The translations under genes and the position numbers were made by a program. The notes beneath the pieces are model-generated. The model ran no database searches. It had not been told where the DNA came from and saw only the letters and a list, made by a program, of their open reading frames with translations. A DNA stretch of 51,911 nucleotides from Chloromonas sp. AAM2 (Eukaryota > Chlorophyta > Chlorophyceae > Chlamydomonadales > Chlamydomonadaceae), in the NCBI GenBank assembly GCA_004335635.1, contig QAXH01000668.1:536-52446 (forward strand), given 5' to 3'. The stretch's first letter is position 1; every line of letters starts with the position of its first letter. Shown here piece by piece: positions 35,131 to 46,516 of the stretch.

Positions 35131-36907
35131 CTGACGGGGACCAAGCTCCGAATCGATGACTTTCTGGGGCTAGGGGGCAAGCAAATGAGACAGAGTCCAG
35201 TGGTGATCATACGTAGAACTAAGGTCAGGGTTTATGTACTAGTACAGAAACTTGAGTTTCGAAAAGAATTTAGTGGTTTTTGGCCTGTGGCCAGTAATCT
35301 TGTGTGTCTAGCCGTTACTGAGCATTCAGTCATGCCACCCTGCTGGCTGATGCTGCATGTCTAGCACAAACACCTGCAATGTCACCATGCAATGACACCA
35401 TACGCACGAGCATCAGTTTTACAAGGCGAACCTGTGCAGCAGGTTCACTCTTCCAACGAATGAAATGCTGATTGCCGCGAGGCGACTATCAGTTGTGAGT
35501 AATAAGGAGAGATCCGTGACTTTAACTTGCAGGCTCGAACCGACTGGCTGTATCTGGTTGGTTGTGAAGCACGCATAGTGGCACCCTTTGCACATAGTTG
35601 AACGCCCAAGCTGCACACCTTGGATTATTCTCGGGTGAACCAAAGTCAGTTCAGTCACCCTTTCATACACACAGGCAGGTTGAGAATTGGAATGCGCAAA
35701 AGCCTCAGTTGCAATGTGCCAGCTCTGCACAGCTGCATGAGTCTGCGTTATACAAGAGTTAGTGCTGTTTTGAAGAGGTGGACTTTTTTTTGTTATGATG
35801 TGCTATTGTCATGATGCGTAAGCAACGGAAGATAACAGCAACGGGAGCAAGCAACGGCAGCGGCCACTATACGCAAGCAACGGAAGATAACAGCAACGGA
35901 AGAAGACAGCACGAAGACAGCACGAAGACAGCAGGAAGACAGCAACGGAAGAAGACAGCAACGCAAAAGCTAAATCAGAAACGGGCCTGGTTCCCTCACT
36001 TCATGTAAGCAACGGCTAGCAGACTCTGGCACACCGTAGCAAACTCATGCAAAAAGGGCTTGCCCGACTGTTGGCATTCAGTCACCAGTCAACTATAACC
36101 AATTTAAATGCGATACTCATCCAATACCGAATGGAGGCATGAGCAAGCTGCACATCTTTCCATTAAGGCACGTCAGCCTTCATTGTATAAGCATTCGGCG
36201 TGCAGGCAGGAAAACGGCAACGAGCACAAGCTTGTCAATACTCATACCAGCCTGCCAAGGGAAGTATCGATCGAACTTAGGGCATGTCACTGTAGAGGTA
36301 TAGAAAACTAGAGCAGCAATTGTAGAGCAGCAAAGCAAAAGCAACTTGTCTGTATGCGCATGTGTAAGTCCACAAAATAGTATGGCTGTCATTGAGCTCT
36401 GCCCTTTCACACAAGAACGGCGCCCCAGGGGACAGCAGTGGCCAGTGGTCCGTACAGTGTGTGCAGCACATGGCCGCACAAGTGTCATGCTGCTGATACA
36501 AACAACCAACTTGCAGCAGAAGAGTGCATGTGGCACGGTCCGGTCAGCATAAATTGAACAGAACTGCAAGAAGAATACACTTCAAAAGTAGAAACATGGT
36601 TGCTTCCCATCCTGCAAAAGTGCAATAGTAGCCGGAGCTTTTTCTACGGCTGGGTACATACAATTGGAAAGCTGTCAGTGCACAGCCTGCCGAATGCGGC
36701 CTGCTCTTGCTGCAAGTGCCCTTACAGTCTACAGTCCACTGCACCTTATCAACTTGGCCTGCAGCCACCTCTCTTGTTCCTTATCCTGAAACACGTTAGC
36801 ACAGCGAATGGCACACAGGCGAAGCAGTGCACCAGCGTACCTGCACTCTGGCACACGCGCTCTACAGCATCTCGATGGCAAAGCTGGTCGCGCCCCTGCC
36901 TGCCGCA
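35131..36907. other. Intergenic region between EF-hand and DA1-like genes
   Basis: Convergent 3' ends flank this stretch. It contains an AGCAACGGAAGA-type tandem array. No further gene recognised. Confidence 0.5.
35816..35965. repeat. GCAACGGAAGA tandem array
   Basis: Units built from GCAACGGAAGA and GAAGACAGCA are repeated about a dozen times; a 33-bp block at 35817 recurs near 35869. It is A/G-rich on the plus strand and lies in non-coding DNA. Confidence 0.85.
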
Positions 36908-39900
36908 TCACTGGAACCTCCCGCGCCGGAGCACGTCGTTGACCACGGCAGTGAGCCCGCGCTGCTGGAAGGCCTCGTAGGCCTCCCTAAACCCGTCACC
37001 GTACACAACCGACGTATCCTGCAGGCGGCGGAGCAGGCAGCGGAGCACGAAAAAAAGTCAGGGCAGCGGCTGGTGCGCAACTGTCAACGTGCTTGTCATG
37101 TGGACCCCACGAAAACATGTCTGACAAGCAACGTCCGTCAGCCTGCACTCGCGCAGTTGACACAGGACCTACTTCAGCAGCGCTGCCTACCGTGTCACCT
37201 GAGTATCGCCTGAGTGTCACAGCATGTGCGGCCGTCAGTCGCATGCACACGTACCTCTCTGATTTGATATGCGAAGTATGATGCGAGCCTCTGCTGGTCT
37301 GTCTCTGTGAGCGTATTGGCCTGGTGGTCCAGCCAGACGTAGGCCATCAGCTGGCACAGCCCCTCCTCAACCTGCAAACCAATCAAGCGATTCATCACGT
37401 TACGGCAATGCAGTGGCCAGGAGGAGAGCAGGACCGTCACAATGGTCCTACCGAGGCGTGTTCCCCTGTATTGCACACACCTGTCACAACACCTGCACAC
37501 ACCTGTCGCTGTCACTGGCATGATTCAAACGTAACTGATTTCAAAGAGATGCCAACTCCTGCCAATTCCATCTTACACTGATGCGACCTTTACAGGCACG
37601 AGTCAGAACAACGGTCTGAACACAAACAACATGCGGAGTTGTTGAGGTTGAGTTACCTGCAATACAGACGAGTTTGTTCTCAATCAGAACTCTGCTGCTT
37701 GCGGTCCTGCCTGCGCCCCTCACCTTCTGGTCCAGGCCTGCCACGTTCTTCATCCTGAGCCATGCGTGCATGAGCTCATGCACCATGATGCAACCTGCAC
37801 AAACACACGCTAGCACGTTGCTAGTCATGTGATCCCGGTGCCCCTGACGGACGTTGCACCTGGAGACCGCTGCTGGCGCAAGTCCTACCACTGAGTATGA
37901 ATCTTTCACACAACACACAACAAAGCAGCCAGTGCCACTCAACCATCTCACATCACAGGTAGCCAACATTCTGGCAATGCGTCCCTTTCATTGCTCTGGC
38001 GCTGCCGTGGTACCTCAAGTATCACTGCCGCTGCTGGCTGCCTGTGCCTCACCCGTGAGCAGGCGGGGCAGCCCGTACATGACCAGGATGGCTGACACCT
38101 GACACGTGACCGCGCCCTGTGCCAGGGGCAGGGAGGTGTTGACGGTGTTAACGCCCAGTCCACTGCCGCCTGCACACAATCACATGCCGCCACATGCAAG
38201 CTGCTGAAGCACCACCCATGCAACAGGACACACCCGGGCAGACTGTGCGCCGCCACCTGCTGACGACAGATCCAGAGTACGACAGTTTACACGAATGCTG
38301 CTGTGAACCAGTAAGAGCTCTTAAGGCATTTGTTGCATTAGTGGCCATGCATTAAGCAACAACAGGCAACCAGACTGCTTGAGGCCGGTGGTGCGTCCGG
38401 CTGCACAGTGCCTGCACCGCCTGTGTGCGGGTGACCGGAGGGCCGCTCAGCTCCAGTGCGCTCACCAGCGGCGCGCACGATTGTGGGAATGGTTCGGTAC
38501 ACCGTTGCCAGCGTGAGGCCGCGCACATGGAACACCGGGCCCCCGGTGCGGTCCTTGCCCTCCTTGTCACTGAGACACAGCACGCACGGACACGGGACAC
38601 GCTGACAGGTTCACACACTAACGAGCCACGGATGACGGGCCTAGCAGCATTCTGTGTGTAAATGCTTCTCAGTAGCACGGTGGCTGCTTGCTGCCTTTGC
38701 TAGTCATCGTTGCCTTCTTATGGCAGAAAAAAAAGAAGTTTGCCAGTTCTGAGCTTTTTAAGAGGCTGTGTGTTTCTCCTTTTTCCTCTTGGTGACAGCA
38801 TCTTTACAGATTGTGTCCAGCTGAGGCGAATCCACACGTGCACACACAGATGTTCAGACTCTGATACCCGCTCACACAGGCCAGGGGCTTGCCGGTGCTG
38901 AGCCACAACAGATCTGCTCGCCTGTGCCCCCTTGTGCCTCTACAAGCATTCTGTGTAGCGTTTCCAAGCCACAATCCGCCCATGGCATGGGGCGCAGGAC
39001 CTGCCCGCCCGCCCCCAGTCCGCCCCACCTGTACTCGGTGAGCGTGAACGCGTCCACCAGCATGAACGGCGCCTTGACAGGGTGCGGCATGCCCTGGTGC
39101 TTGAAGAAGGACATGACCTGCGGGATGGGGCACAAGCACAGGCCAGGGCGCAAGGTTAGTATTGGAAATCATATCAAGTGCCCTTGTGGTGGTTCTGGAC
39201 ATGCTTACACGAGAGAGTTGACATGTGCGTGCTCCCAGTTCCCCATCATGCCCTCTGCCTGTTTGGAGCCCACACAATTGCCCTGGCAGCGCTGCCCTTG
39301 TGGTGGTTATGAACATGTCCATATGGGCAGCATTTTGTTTCTTGTTCCCTGTAACCCCATGTCTGCACACCTCCTGGTACAGGGGCTGAGCGTCCCGCGT
39401 GTCGACCACCAGCGTGCCCAGGCACACCAGGCACAGGTGCCGCCCGTCCGTCAGCTGGGCGTACTCGGTGCCTGAGAGCAGACATACACAGAGAGGACAC
39501 ACACGGTCAGGACGGATTGTGACGTAAGGAGGAGTGTTGCATTTGACGTGTCAGCTGCTTCAGGCCTGCCTTTGTATTTGGGTGCTGGCGTGGAAGTGTT
39601 CTCGTGCCTGGTCCCGACCCACCCTTCTGCTGGTAGCGCGAGCAGGAGCAGCACGTGGGCGTGCCATCGTGCGCGTGCTTCGAGCTGCAAGGCAAAGGAT
39701 AGCAAGAGACTGAAGAAAATCTACAGCGGGACCAGCAGGGACTGTGCATCAAGTCCTCGCATGCAGACTGTCCTCGCATGCAGACTGCCACGGCATAAAC
39801 AGGGAAGGCCAAGGTTGGATGCGTAAGGCCTTGCCCCAGCGAGCACAGACACATCCGTGGAGGCACTGAGCAGGATGCAGAGTGAGCTTTGTAGCACAAC

Positions 39901-41180
39901 AACACAGGCGTATCATCCTTGTTGAGCACATCTTGGCTGTGTCTGTGGCAGTGCACCTCACCAGTACTTTTCCCTCCAGAAGCCCTGTTCCTTGTACTCC
40001 ACGCGCCCGTCAGCCCGCGGCGGCACGAACGTCTGGCACACCGTGCACACGGGGTGGAAGCGCATCCTGTAGCAGTCCCTGAGGGGCAAGTCATGCCAGC
40101 AGGCAAGGATGGTCTACAACCATGGATAGCGGCGTGAACATACAGACTAAGCAGGGCAAAACAGCACACGTCCTGACGGTGCCTACTACGCCAATATTCA
40201 AGTCAGTTGCTACCCGAGTCAGTCATGCAGCGGTCAGGTGGGGCCTACCGACACCTGTCTGGTGAGGACCAGTAGGGCGATACATTACACAGCTTGACGG
40301 TGTCCTAGCAGGGGAGCCAAGTGTCAATACCTGCGAGTGTGCTGCTGGTGTGGTGCAGTGCGTGCGTCTCGTCACTCACATGTGGTACGGCCAACCATCG
40401 TCGTTGCCGATGGCGAATCGGTTGCCTCCCTCGTTGACAGGCCCGGAGCAGAACCCGCACACGAAACATGCCGGGTGCCAGATTCTGTTGAGCGCTGTGA
40501 GCCTCTGCGTCCACACAGCCTTGCCACAGCCTGCACACTTGGAGGGATCAGGGTGCAGCCTGCGTACTGGCGGTGCCTGGTCTGCGGCTGCTGGGGGTTG
40601 AGGCTTGCTTTCGGCTGGGCGTGAGACTGGGGGGGCCGCTGAAGGCCCAGCCGTGGGCGGGGCGGATGGGCAGGCGGGGTAAGGGTTGCTGGGGTAGTGG
40701 GGCTGTGCTGTAGGAGGGTGATGAGGATACTGGTGGGGTTGCTGGTAAGCCTGGTGCGGGGTGTGTTGCGGTTGAGGGTGCGGAAAGTGTGGCTGTGGGT
40801 AATGTGACTGTGGGTAGTGTGGCTGATTGTGGGGATGATGTTGGGGATGTTGGTGCACAGGTCGCGCAGGTGCTGCTGCGCTTTGATGGCCTTGTTGCTG
40901 CACTGCCTGGGGCGATGGCATGGCTTGTGCACCCCGTGCTGAAGCATGGTGAGGTGCACGGCCTGTGCAGGTGCATGAGGTGAGACATGTTGTCTAACAG
41001 CCACATGAGGCATGGGGATAGGCGAACGTCATGCGGGTAAGTATAACGCAAGCACCTGCCTGCACTGTCTGCGAGCGATGCGGACAAGGCCAGCGCCAGC
41101 GCGATTTCCTCCTCCTCATCGGTAGTGGCTGTATAGTGCGCTCGCGCCGGGGCTGCCGGCTGAGCCACACCCCCTAGCAT
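36908..41180 (-). CDS. DA1-like UIM-LIM-peptidase protein
   Basis: Eleven exons give 530 residues: 41180-41060, 40962-40380, 40078-39962, 39684-39623, 39471-39371, 39117-39029, 38569-38466, 38169-38053, 37794-37724, 37371-37255, 37018-36908. The N-terminus holds one ubiquitin-interacting motif, DEEEEIALALALSASLADS. After a Pro/His/Gln/Tyr linker come a LIM domain (CAGCGKAVW ... HPACFVCGFC ... YHMDC) and a second zinc module (HPVCTVC ... CCSC ... CLVC). The C-terminal domain has GLPRLLTG, the metallopeptidase motif VHELMHAWLRM (about 435-445), VEEGLCQLMAYVWLD and VVYGDGFREAYEAF, in the same order as plant DA1/DAR proteins. In land plants DA1 is a ubiquitin-activated peptidase that limits cell proliferation. 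All motif residues are present, so activity is likely. The first junction keeps frame only with a GC donor (CAG|GCAGGT) and is the weakest part of the model. Confidence 0.86.
37466..37565 (+). repeat. 100-bp dispersed repeat, copy B (intron of DA1-like gene)
   Basis: Same sequence and orientation as 34106-34205 with three substitutions. It sits in the intron between 37724 and 37371, here antisense to its host gene. Confidence 0.95.
38727..38752 (-). repeat. Dispersed CAGAACTGGCAAAC motif, copy 5
   Basis: Minus strand reads CTCAGAACTGGCAAACTTC followed by eight T. It lies in the DA1-like intron between 39029 and 38569. Confidence 0.85.
39753..39787. repeat. 17-bp tandem duplication in DA1-like intron
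   Basis: TCCTCGCATGCAGACTG occurs twice in a row, between the exons ending 39962 and starting 39684. Confidence 0.85.
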
Positions 41181-42225
41181 GCTGATGTGGAGAAGTGTGA
41201 GCAACAAGCGGGAACAAAAGACGTCCAGACGCTAGAGTACAGAATACAACGTCACTTGCCGTTGCACGCCGCGTTTGTTCTCTTTTACGCTACTGTAACG
41301 GGAGATTCTAGGCAGGTAGGGTTGAGCTGGTGCGATTAGGCGAGCTCGTTCCAGGCAGGTAATATAGCCCTGCTGCCGTTGAATGACAAGGGTTCTGTCC
41401 AGATTCGCCCCAGTTTCCCAGAGAAACGGAAAAGTGTTGAGCTGGTGAAAATGGCCATTTCAGTAACTACGTGGGCCTATAGGACTGCCAATCTTTCAGT
41501 TTTTTGTACAAGCGCGTACATTGGCAAGCCATGCAAAAGGCAGAACGGAACGAGGATACACCACCAGAGAAGCAGAGCAGAAAAGCGTGTTAGTCCAAGC
41601 TAGTCGGAGAAGAGACCATGCGGGCCATGAGAAGAGAGTAGTTGCATCATGTATCAATGTCAACGTTTGCAACGACAGGGTATCGGAGCCTTGCGGCTGA
41701 AACCTTGCGGCTGCTTTACCAATTCTCACAAAAATCTGTCATGTGAGCAGTTTGGAAACCCAATCTGCTCTGTCGCAGCCCAGTGGGGACTGAAACGGAT
41801 GGCGTGATCTGCAGGTGCTGCTTTTGCAACAATGTCAGACGCAATTAGATTTGAGTTTGCTCAAGGTCTGTATGGAAGACGTAACCGCGCCATTCGCCTG
41901 CAAGGGGCGCGCTTGGCTGCGCGGTCAAACAGTCTTGAGCTAGATGCGCGTATCCATCCTGTACCAATTCCTTTCTGTGCCCTTTCCACGGTTCCAATCG
42001 CTTCCATCAATGACCACGCTGGCCTTGGACGTATGTGCGGTGCGAACTTTGGGAAAAGTGCCTGATCACATGCCGTTCCTGGCTGCCGGAGCGACCCTTG
42101 CTTGGGGCACCTTGGAGGTACTGGATCCATTGACGTCCTATATGACGTCATTCCCTCAGTGATCGGTCACATCGCAATCATCTTGTCCATCATTAGTCGC
42201 GTTTTGCTCGCGAACCGCGTCAGTT
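41181..42225. promoter_or_regulatory. Divergent region, DA1-like / cyanase
   Basis: About 1.0 kb between divergent start codons. Both promoters are expected here. The last ~55 bp also resemble the flank of the cyanase relic at 46517. No specific element recognised. Confidence 0.4.
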
Positions 42226-43869
42226 TTGGAAATGCAGACAATCCGCTCTCCATCAGCTGGCTTCTCGGGCGCGCGTGTGCAGCGACCTACCCCCCGGCTA
42301 TGTGTCGCCCACAGTGGCAAGTTTGCCATGCCTGGTGCTGGTGGCAAAGTCGAGCTTGTTGAGAACCTCCTGCAGGCCAAGGAGAAGTCTGGCAAGACCT
42401 TCACTGAGATAGCCAAGGAGACGGGTCTGACAAACGTCTATGTGGCACAGCTCTTCACCAACCAGGTGGGCAATTACTCCTGCTGTGCATCTTGTAATGT
42501 ATCTCGCCAATCAGCCCGATGCCAAGCACGGTGATCGACACGTGAATCTGACTTCTGAATGCGACTGGCATCTGTGCATGCCTGCCTTCCTAGATCTGTG
42601 CATGCCTGCCTTCCTAGTACCAGGCTACAGGCAAGTGCATGTAGTGAACCTGGCACAGCCTTCACAAGTCCAGTTTTTGAAGTGACATTCTTCACGCTGC
42701 CTGGCTTGCTGGCTGCAGAGCCAGCTGAAGCCCCAGTACGTGTCCAAGCTGCAGGCCGCAGTGCCTGCCCTGACTGCTGAGCAGCTCAGCGCCATGCAGC
42801 TGGCGCCCAGCCGCAGGTGAGAGGCACACACGCTGACAAGGCCTGTTGAATGCTCAGCATGTGGCCCATACAACATCAAACGCAAAGAGTCGGCAACCTA
42901 GCAAGGCGCTGGCAACGCTAACAACACCTGATTTTAGTTCATTTGAATGCGTCTGCCCGCAGGTTTGATCCTCTGCTGATCCAGGAGCCCACCATCTACA
43001 GGCTGTACGAGGCCATCATGCATGGCGGCGAGGGCCTGAAGGTGAGGTGCGCATAGGCACAATCTGCATGCAGCTTCCTTGACACTGAGTTTGAAGGTGA
43101 CTTGATGCAGCGGATCGTTGAGGCTTGCCATCATGTGGCAAATCAACTGCCAGGGCATGTGCGTGTCAAGTGGTGCCCGCCTGGACAATTTTGCAAGTTC
43201 CTGCAATGTAGCTGTGGCTGTGCCCGCATGGTCCTGTTGCCTTGCTCATGTGCAGGCCATCATCAACGAGGAGTGCGGTGACGGCATCATGAGTGCGATT
43301 GACTTCTACTGCAGCATTGACAAGGCAAGTCAGAGCTGCTCAATCCTCCTGCTTGCAAAGAACACATGTGAATGCGCCACACCCACCATAAAAACTGATT
43401 TGGTTTTTGGGAAAGCACAGTTTTTGAAGTCTCTTCTGATGAATTGAATTAACACTATGATTCAGCCTCCTTCAAAGGTACAATGTGTACAATGTGGGTG
43501 AGAGGCCATGTTAGCAGTGCACCTGGATGTGCTATTGTGTTGCTCGCAGATGCCCGGCAAGCATGGCGAGACACGCGTCGTCATCACCATGAACGGCAAG
43601 GTGGGGATGAGCTGAAAATCAACGAGAGGCCTGGTGTGCCTGCGATCTCAAACCTTGAGGTGCATTTGAAGTAACTATTACCTGGTACGACCATGAGCAT
43701 GGTTATGCACACAGACATACGACAACCTTGCATGGGTCTGCCGGAGCCTGCCATGCTCACATGAACAAGGCTGTGCAGGAGGCTAACCCAGTGGTTGCTG
43801 TGTTTGCGTGTGCAGTATTTGCCATTCGTGGTCCAGTCTGTGGAGGATGACGTGGCACACCGCAAGTAA
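42226..43869 (+). CDS. cynS: Cyanate hydratase (cyanase)
   Basis: Six exons: 42226-42465, 42719-42816, 42963-43041, 43256-43324, 43550-43600, 43816-43869, about 196 residues from the upstream ATG. Starting at 42330 ([15 protein letters not shown]) gives the usual cyanase length of about 160; the extra 35 residues rich in Arg, Ser and Thr could be an organelle transit peptide. The N-terminal helix-turn-helix-like part reads [20 protein letters not shown]. The catalytic domain contains [20 protein letters not shown] and [10 protein letters not shown], supplying the active-site Arg, Glu and Ser of the family, and ends with ITMNGKYLPF. The enzyme converts cyanate and bicarbonate to ammonia and carbon dioxide and works as a decamer. 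The fourth intron has a GC donor (AAG|GCAAGT). Part of this gene was copied to 46517-46970. Confidence 0.95.
42572..42620 (+). repeat. 24-bp tandem duplication in cyanase intron 1
   Basis: CTGTGCATGCCTGCCTTCCT occurs twice, 24 bp apart. The relic copy at 46.9 kb does not carry the repeat, so it may have arisen after the duplication or been lost from the relic. Confidence 0.85.
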
Positions 43870-45044
43870 ACTGGAGCAGTGGCACTCAGGTTTGCAAAGA
43901 GTGCCTGCTGGCTTTGACAGCATTCCCAGAGACTTTGAAGCGCTTGGCACAGACATTGATGGCATATCTCCAGGTGGAACGGTCGGGGGGATGGGCGGAA
44001 CTTACCTTTGTGGGCTTGAAGGCATGGCCAGGTGGGCTCAAAACTGAATTGATTGCGTTGTAGGATGGCATCTCATGGCAGCAGACGAAAGAAGCAAGCA
44101 GAGATCCACCTTGCTAATGGCAGGTGCATGTGTCATTGTGCAGAAATGCTCACAAAAGCACGCAAAGCTGTTGCAATTGAGTTTACCTGGCCACATTTGA
44201 AAGCTGGCCAGACGCAACTGTTAATCGTTTAGTATGGCCTGATACTTTGAACTGAATACACGCCTGGTGCTTGTGTGGTCGTGAACAGTGGTGTTTCTGG
44301 CTTACTGCACTGCATGTGGGACAGTCAAGTTGTTAGCTTTTGGTCATGCACTGTGTCCGGGGACGTGGAGATGTGCACTGCAATATTGTTAGGACAACTG
44401 AAAAAAAGTTGGTTGCCAGTTCTCGGACAACTTGACGGATGTGGTGAAGTGTGCCTGTGACTGGAAGTGGCGGGTTATGCTCATGCTGTGCACTGCCACT
44501 GGGTGAGTCACCACTGTAGTCTGTGTGTTGGTCCAGAACGGAATCATGGTGGTACACGGTATGGTGCCACTTCTGGGACAAGCTGATTGTTCATCTTTTT
44601 TTGCCTGAACATGTCGAGGTGCACAGTGTCAACGTCTTCTTGTCATCTGCCCTGGCCTGCAAGGAGATCCTAATGCTCAGGGCATAAAGCCACTATGTGT
44701 CGCCTGTGATTACGACGGGACACACACTGCCAGTGTCCTTAGTCAATGATCAATTTGGGACACGCGGCTATGATTTGAGCTTGCAAGCTCCACTTATAGT
44801 ATTGTGCGCCCAACACTGACAATTTTTTCAAGATTGTACTGCAGAGTGGGCCAAGATTTGCGGCACTGGCGAAGTGAGTTGCCATTGAATGATTGGCGAA
44901 ATGTGGCTTGGTTAACAAGTCTGTAGTGCAGTACAAGGGTGTAACCAACCGGCTGCCTTGTGATACCTCATCTTTCGATATCACAGTGACAGACGGCATG
45001 CTTCAGTCTGCATAGGATGTGTACAGCAACTGGTCGACAACACC
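43870..45044. other. Intergenic region 3' of cyanase
   Basis: No coding exon recognised. It includes a dispersed motif copy at 44401 and a weaker related stretch at 44564-44605 (ACTTCTGGGACAAG with a T-run). Confidence 0.5.
44401..44434 (-). repeat. Dispersed CAGAACTGGCAAAC motif, copy 6 (diverged)
   Basis: Minus strand reads GTCCGAGAACTGGCAACC then AACTTTTTTT; two changes from the other copies. Confidence 0.7.
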
Positions 45045-46365
45045 TCAGGCAGCACTGTAGTAACAACCTCGTTGAATACAAAGCAGTTCAGCTGCCGTTA
45101 TGAATAGCACCGTGTGTCGCACTCCTAGCATTCTTTCCTTCTTCCTGAGTGATAAGTGCGGTCTTTGCTGTCGTGCCGTCGCATGAGCGCTGCCTTTGGC
45201 TGCGGGGCTCAGCTGCGTTCTTGCTTGACCGTGATTTAACCTTGACCGTGATTTAACCTCCGCCTTGGGTGTTGGGGTGCTGCCCGGCTGCTCTGCGCCC
45301 TCCGCCTTCACCACCGCCTTGCCTTCCCCTGGCTGCTCCTTTCCCAGAGCAGGCGCTTCTGGTGCTGCAGTACTGACGCCAGCGCAAACGTGGACGGCAC
45401 GACACGCACAAACAGTACGTCCCTGCTGAGTGCCCCGGCCACTGAAGCCTCGGACGTGCGGCCGGAGCGCACGTCCTGGTAGCCCGCCTGCAACGCATAG
45501 GAATCAGTATGTATGCAAACCCACGCTGGACACAACCACCCACCAGCCGACCTCAGCAGTGCTGGGTGCCAGTCACACACGTCCTCGACTGCCTCTCTCA
45601 TCTGAGGCTTGTTGTGCCTGCCGCCCCGGCCTTCCGCTCGGGTGCGAGTGTGATGCCCACGGCAACCTCACGCAACACTTGGGGCCACTGCAGTACGGAC
45701 ACAACTCTGTGGAGCAAATGATGTGACAGACGTAGGACATGTGGTGAAGGCAAACTGCTCGTGAAGTTTTTGTGGGTGAAAAATCCACGTGCACACCCTG
45801 TTGAAACCCAGCAGGTGCGTGCATCTTTTGTCCTACCGTGAGCACGTTGAGGTGTGCCCGCCACACATCGATGTCATAGCCCCAGGACCAGGCGGCCATG
45901 GGTTGATGCGCAGACATCACCATAGACCGGTCCACCAGCGTGCCGGGACCGCCAATACTCTGCAATGTGCGTGATAGCGCCAAATTGTGATCCAGGAACG
46001 TCAGCCCCAGCGCATGAGGAATGAGTCAGGTGTGAAGGTGCCTGTCAGTGTGTAAGGCAGGCTGGCGACGAACAGTGTGCGAGACAACCTGATAGGGCTG
46101 CAAGTGGTACCAAGCCCGCCAGGTGCACTCGCAGCTGTTGCTCCTGAAGCGCGTGCATCCTCCATGTCTGCCTGGAGCAGGCGCAGCAGGGCTGTGTGCA
46201 CGGCTGCCAACACAAAGGATTCTGAACGGTCGAACAACGCCTGCCCAGCAGAATGAATGTCAAGTGCATAGCAACAACCAGCCTATACCTGGTTTCCACA
46301 AATTACCTTGATGCGCGCTACCGTGACCCCAGGTTCCGACGCACACGTGCAGTGACTGGACAGTT
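45045..46365 (-). pseudogene. RINGLET-type DDT/WHIM1/HARE-HTH fragment, probably broken
   Basis: Minus-strand exons match the middle of plant RINGLET (RLT) proteins: 46307 upstream (TVARIK), 46240-46089 (end of DDT: LFDRSESFVLAAVHTALLRL), 45957-45837 (AWSWGYDIDVWRAHLNVLT), 45687 onward (WPQVLREVAVGITLAP, the WHIM1 motif) and 45489 onward (RTSEASVAGALSRD ... VVPSTFA, the HARE-HTH core). RLT proteins pair with ISWI remodelers. Signs of decay: no start codon was found before TVARIK, an in-frame TGA follows the WHIM1 exon with no clear GT donor, the Lys/Pro-rich continuation after VVPSTFALAS is in another frame, and a 17-bp tandem duplication (45224-45257) shifts frame again. The WHIM2/WHIM3 half expected next on this strand is absent; it lies upstream, at 48.8-51.9 kb. 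It could still be a functional truncated paralog with introns I misjudged. Confidence 0.65.
45224..45257. repeat. 17-bp tandem duplication
   Basis: CTTGACCGTGATTTAAC occurs twice without a gap. Because 17 is not a multiple of three, it shifts the frame of the overlapping RLT-like fragment. Confidence 0.97.
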
Positions 46366-46516
46366 GGTGCGCTAATCACTTCTGCGAACCGGAGGTGTGT
46401 GTTACGTTGGCGTCCTACTACTATCCATCAGTAACCGTTGACAGTCGTACGTTGACAGTCCTACTACGTTACCCTGTTTCGTTAGCACGTTGGGGACCTT
46501 CTCGACGACCTGACTC

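Noticed and set aside
35530..35560. TCGAACC sequence resembling a tRNA T-arm
   Set aside because: No matching acceptor stem, D-arm or anticodon arm nearby.
35816..35965. Repeat array considered as CRISPR-like
   Set aside because: Units are short, irregular and directly adjoining, with no unique spacers, and the genome is eukaryotic.
44401..44605. Two motif-like stretches considered as terminal inverted repeats of one element
   Set aside because: The two ends do not match each other beyond a T/A run and a few bases.
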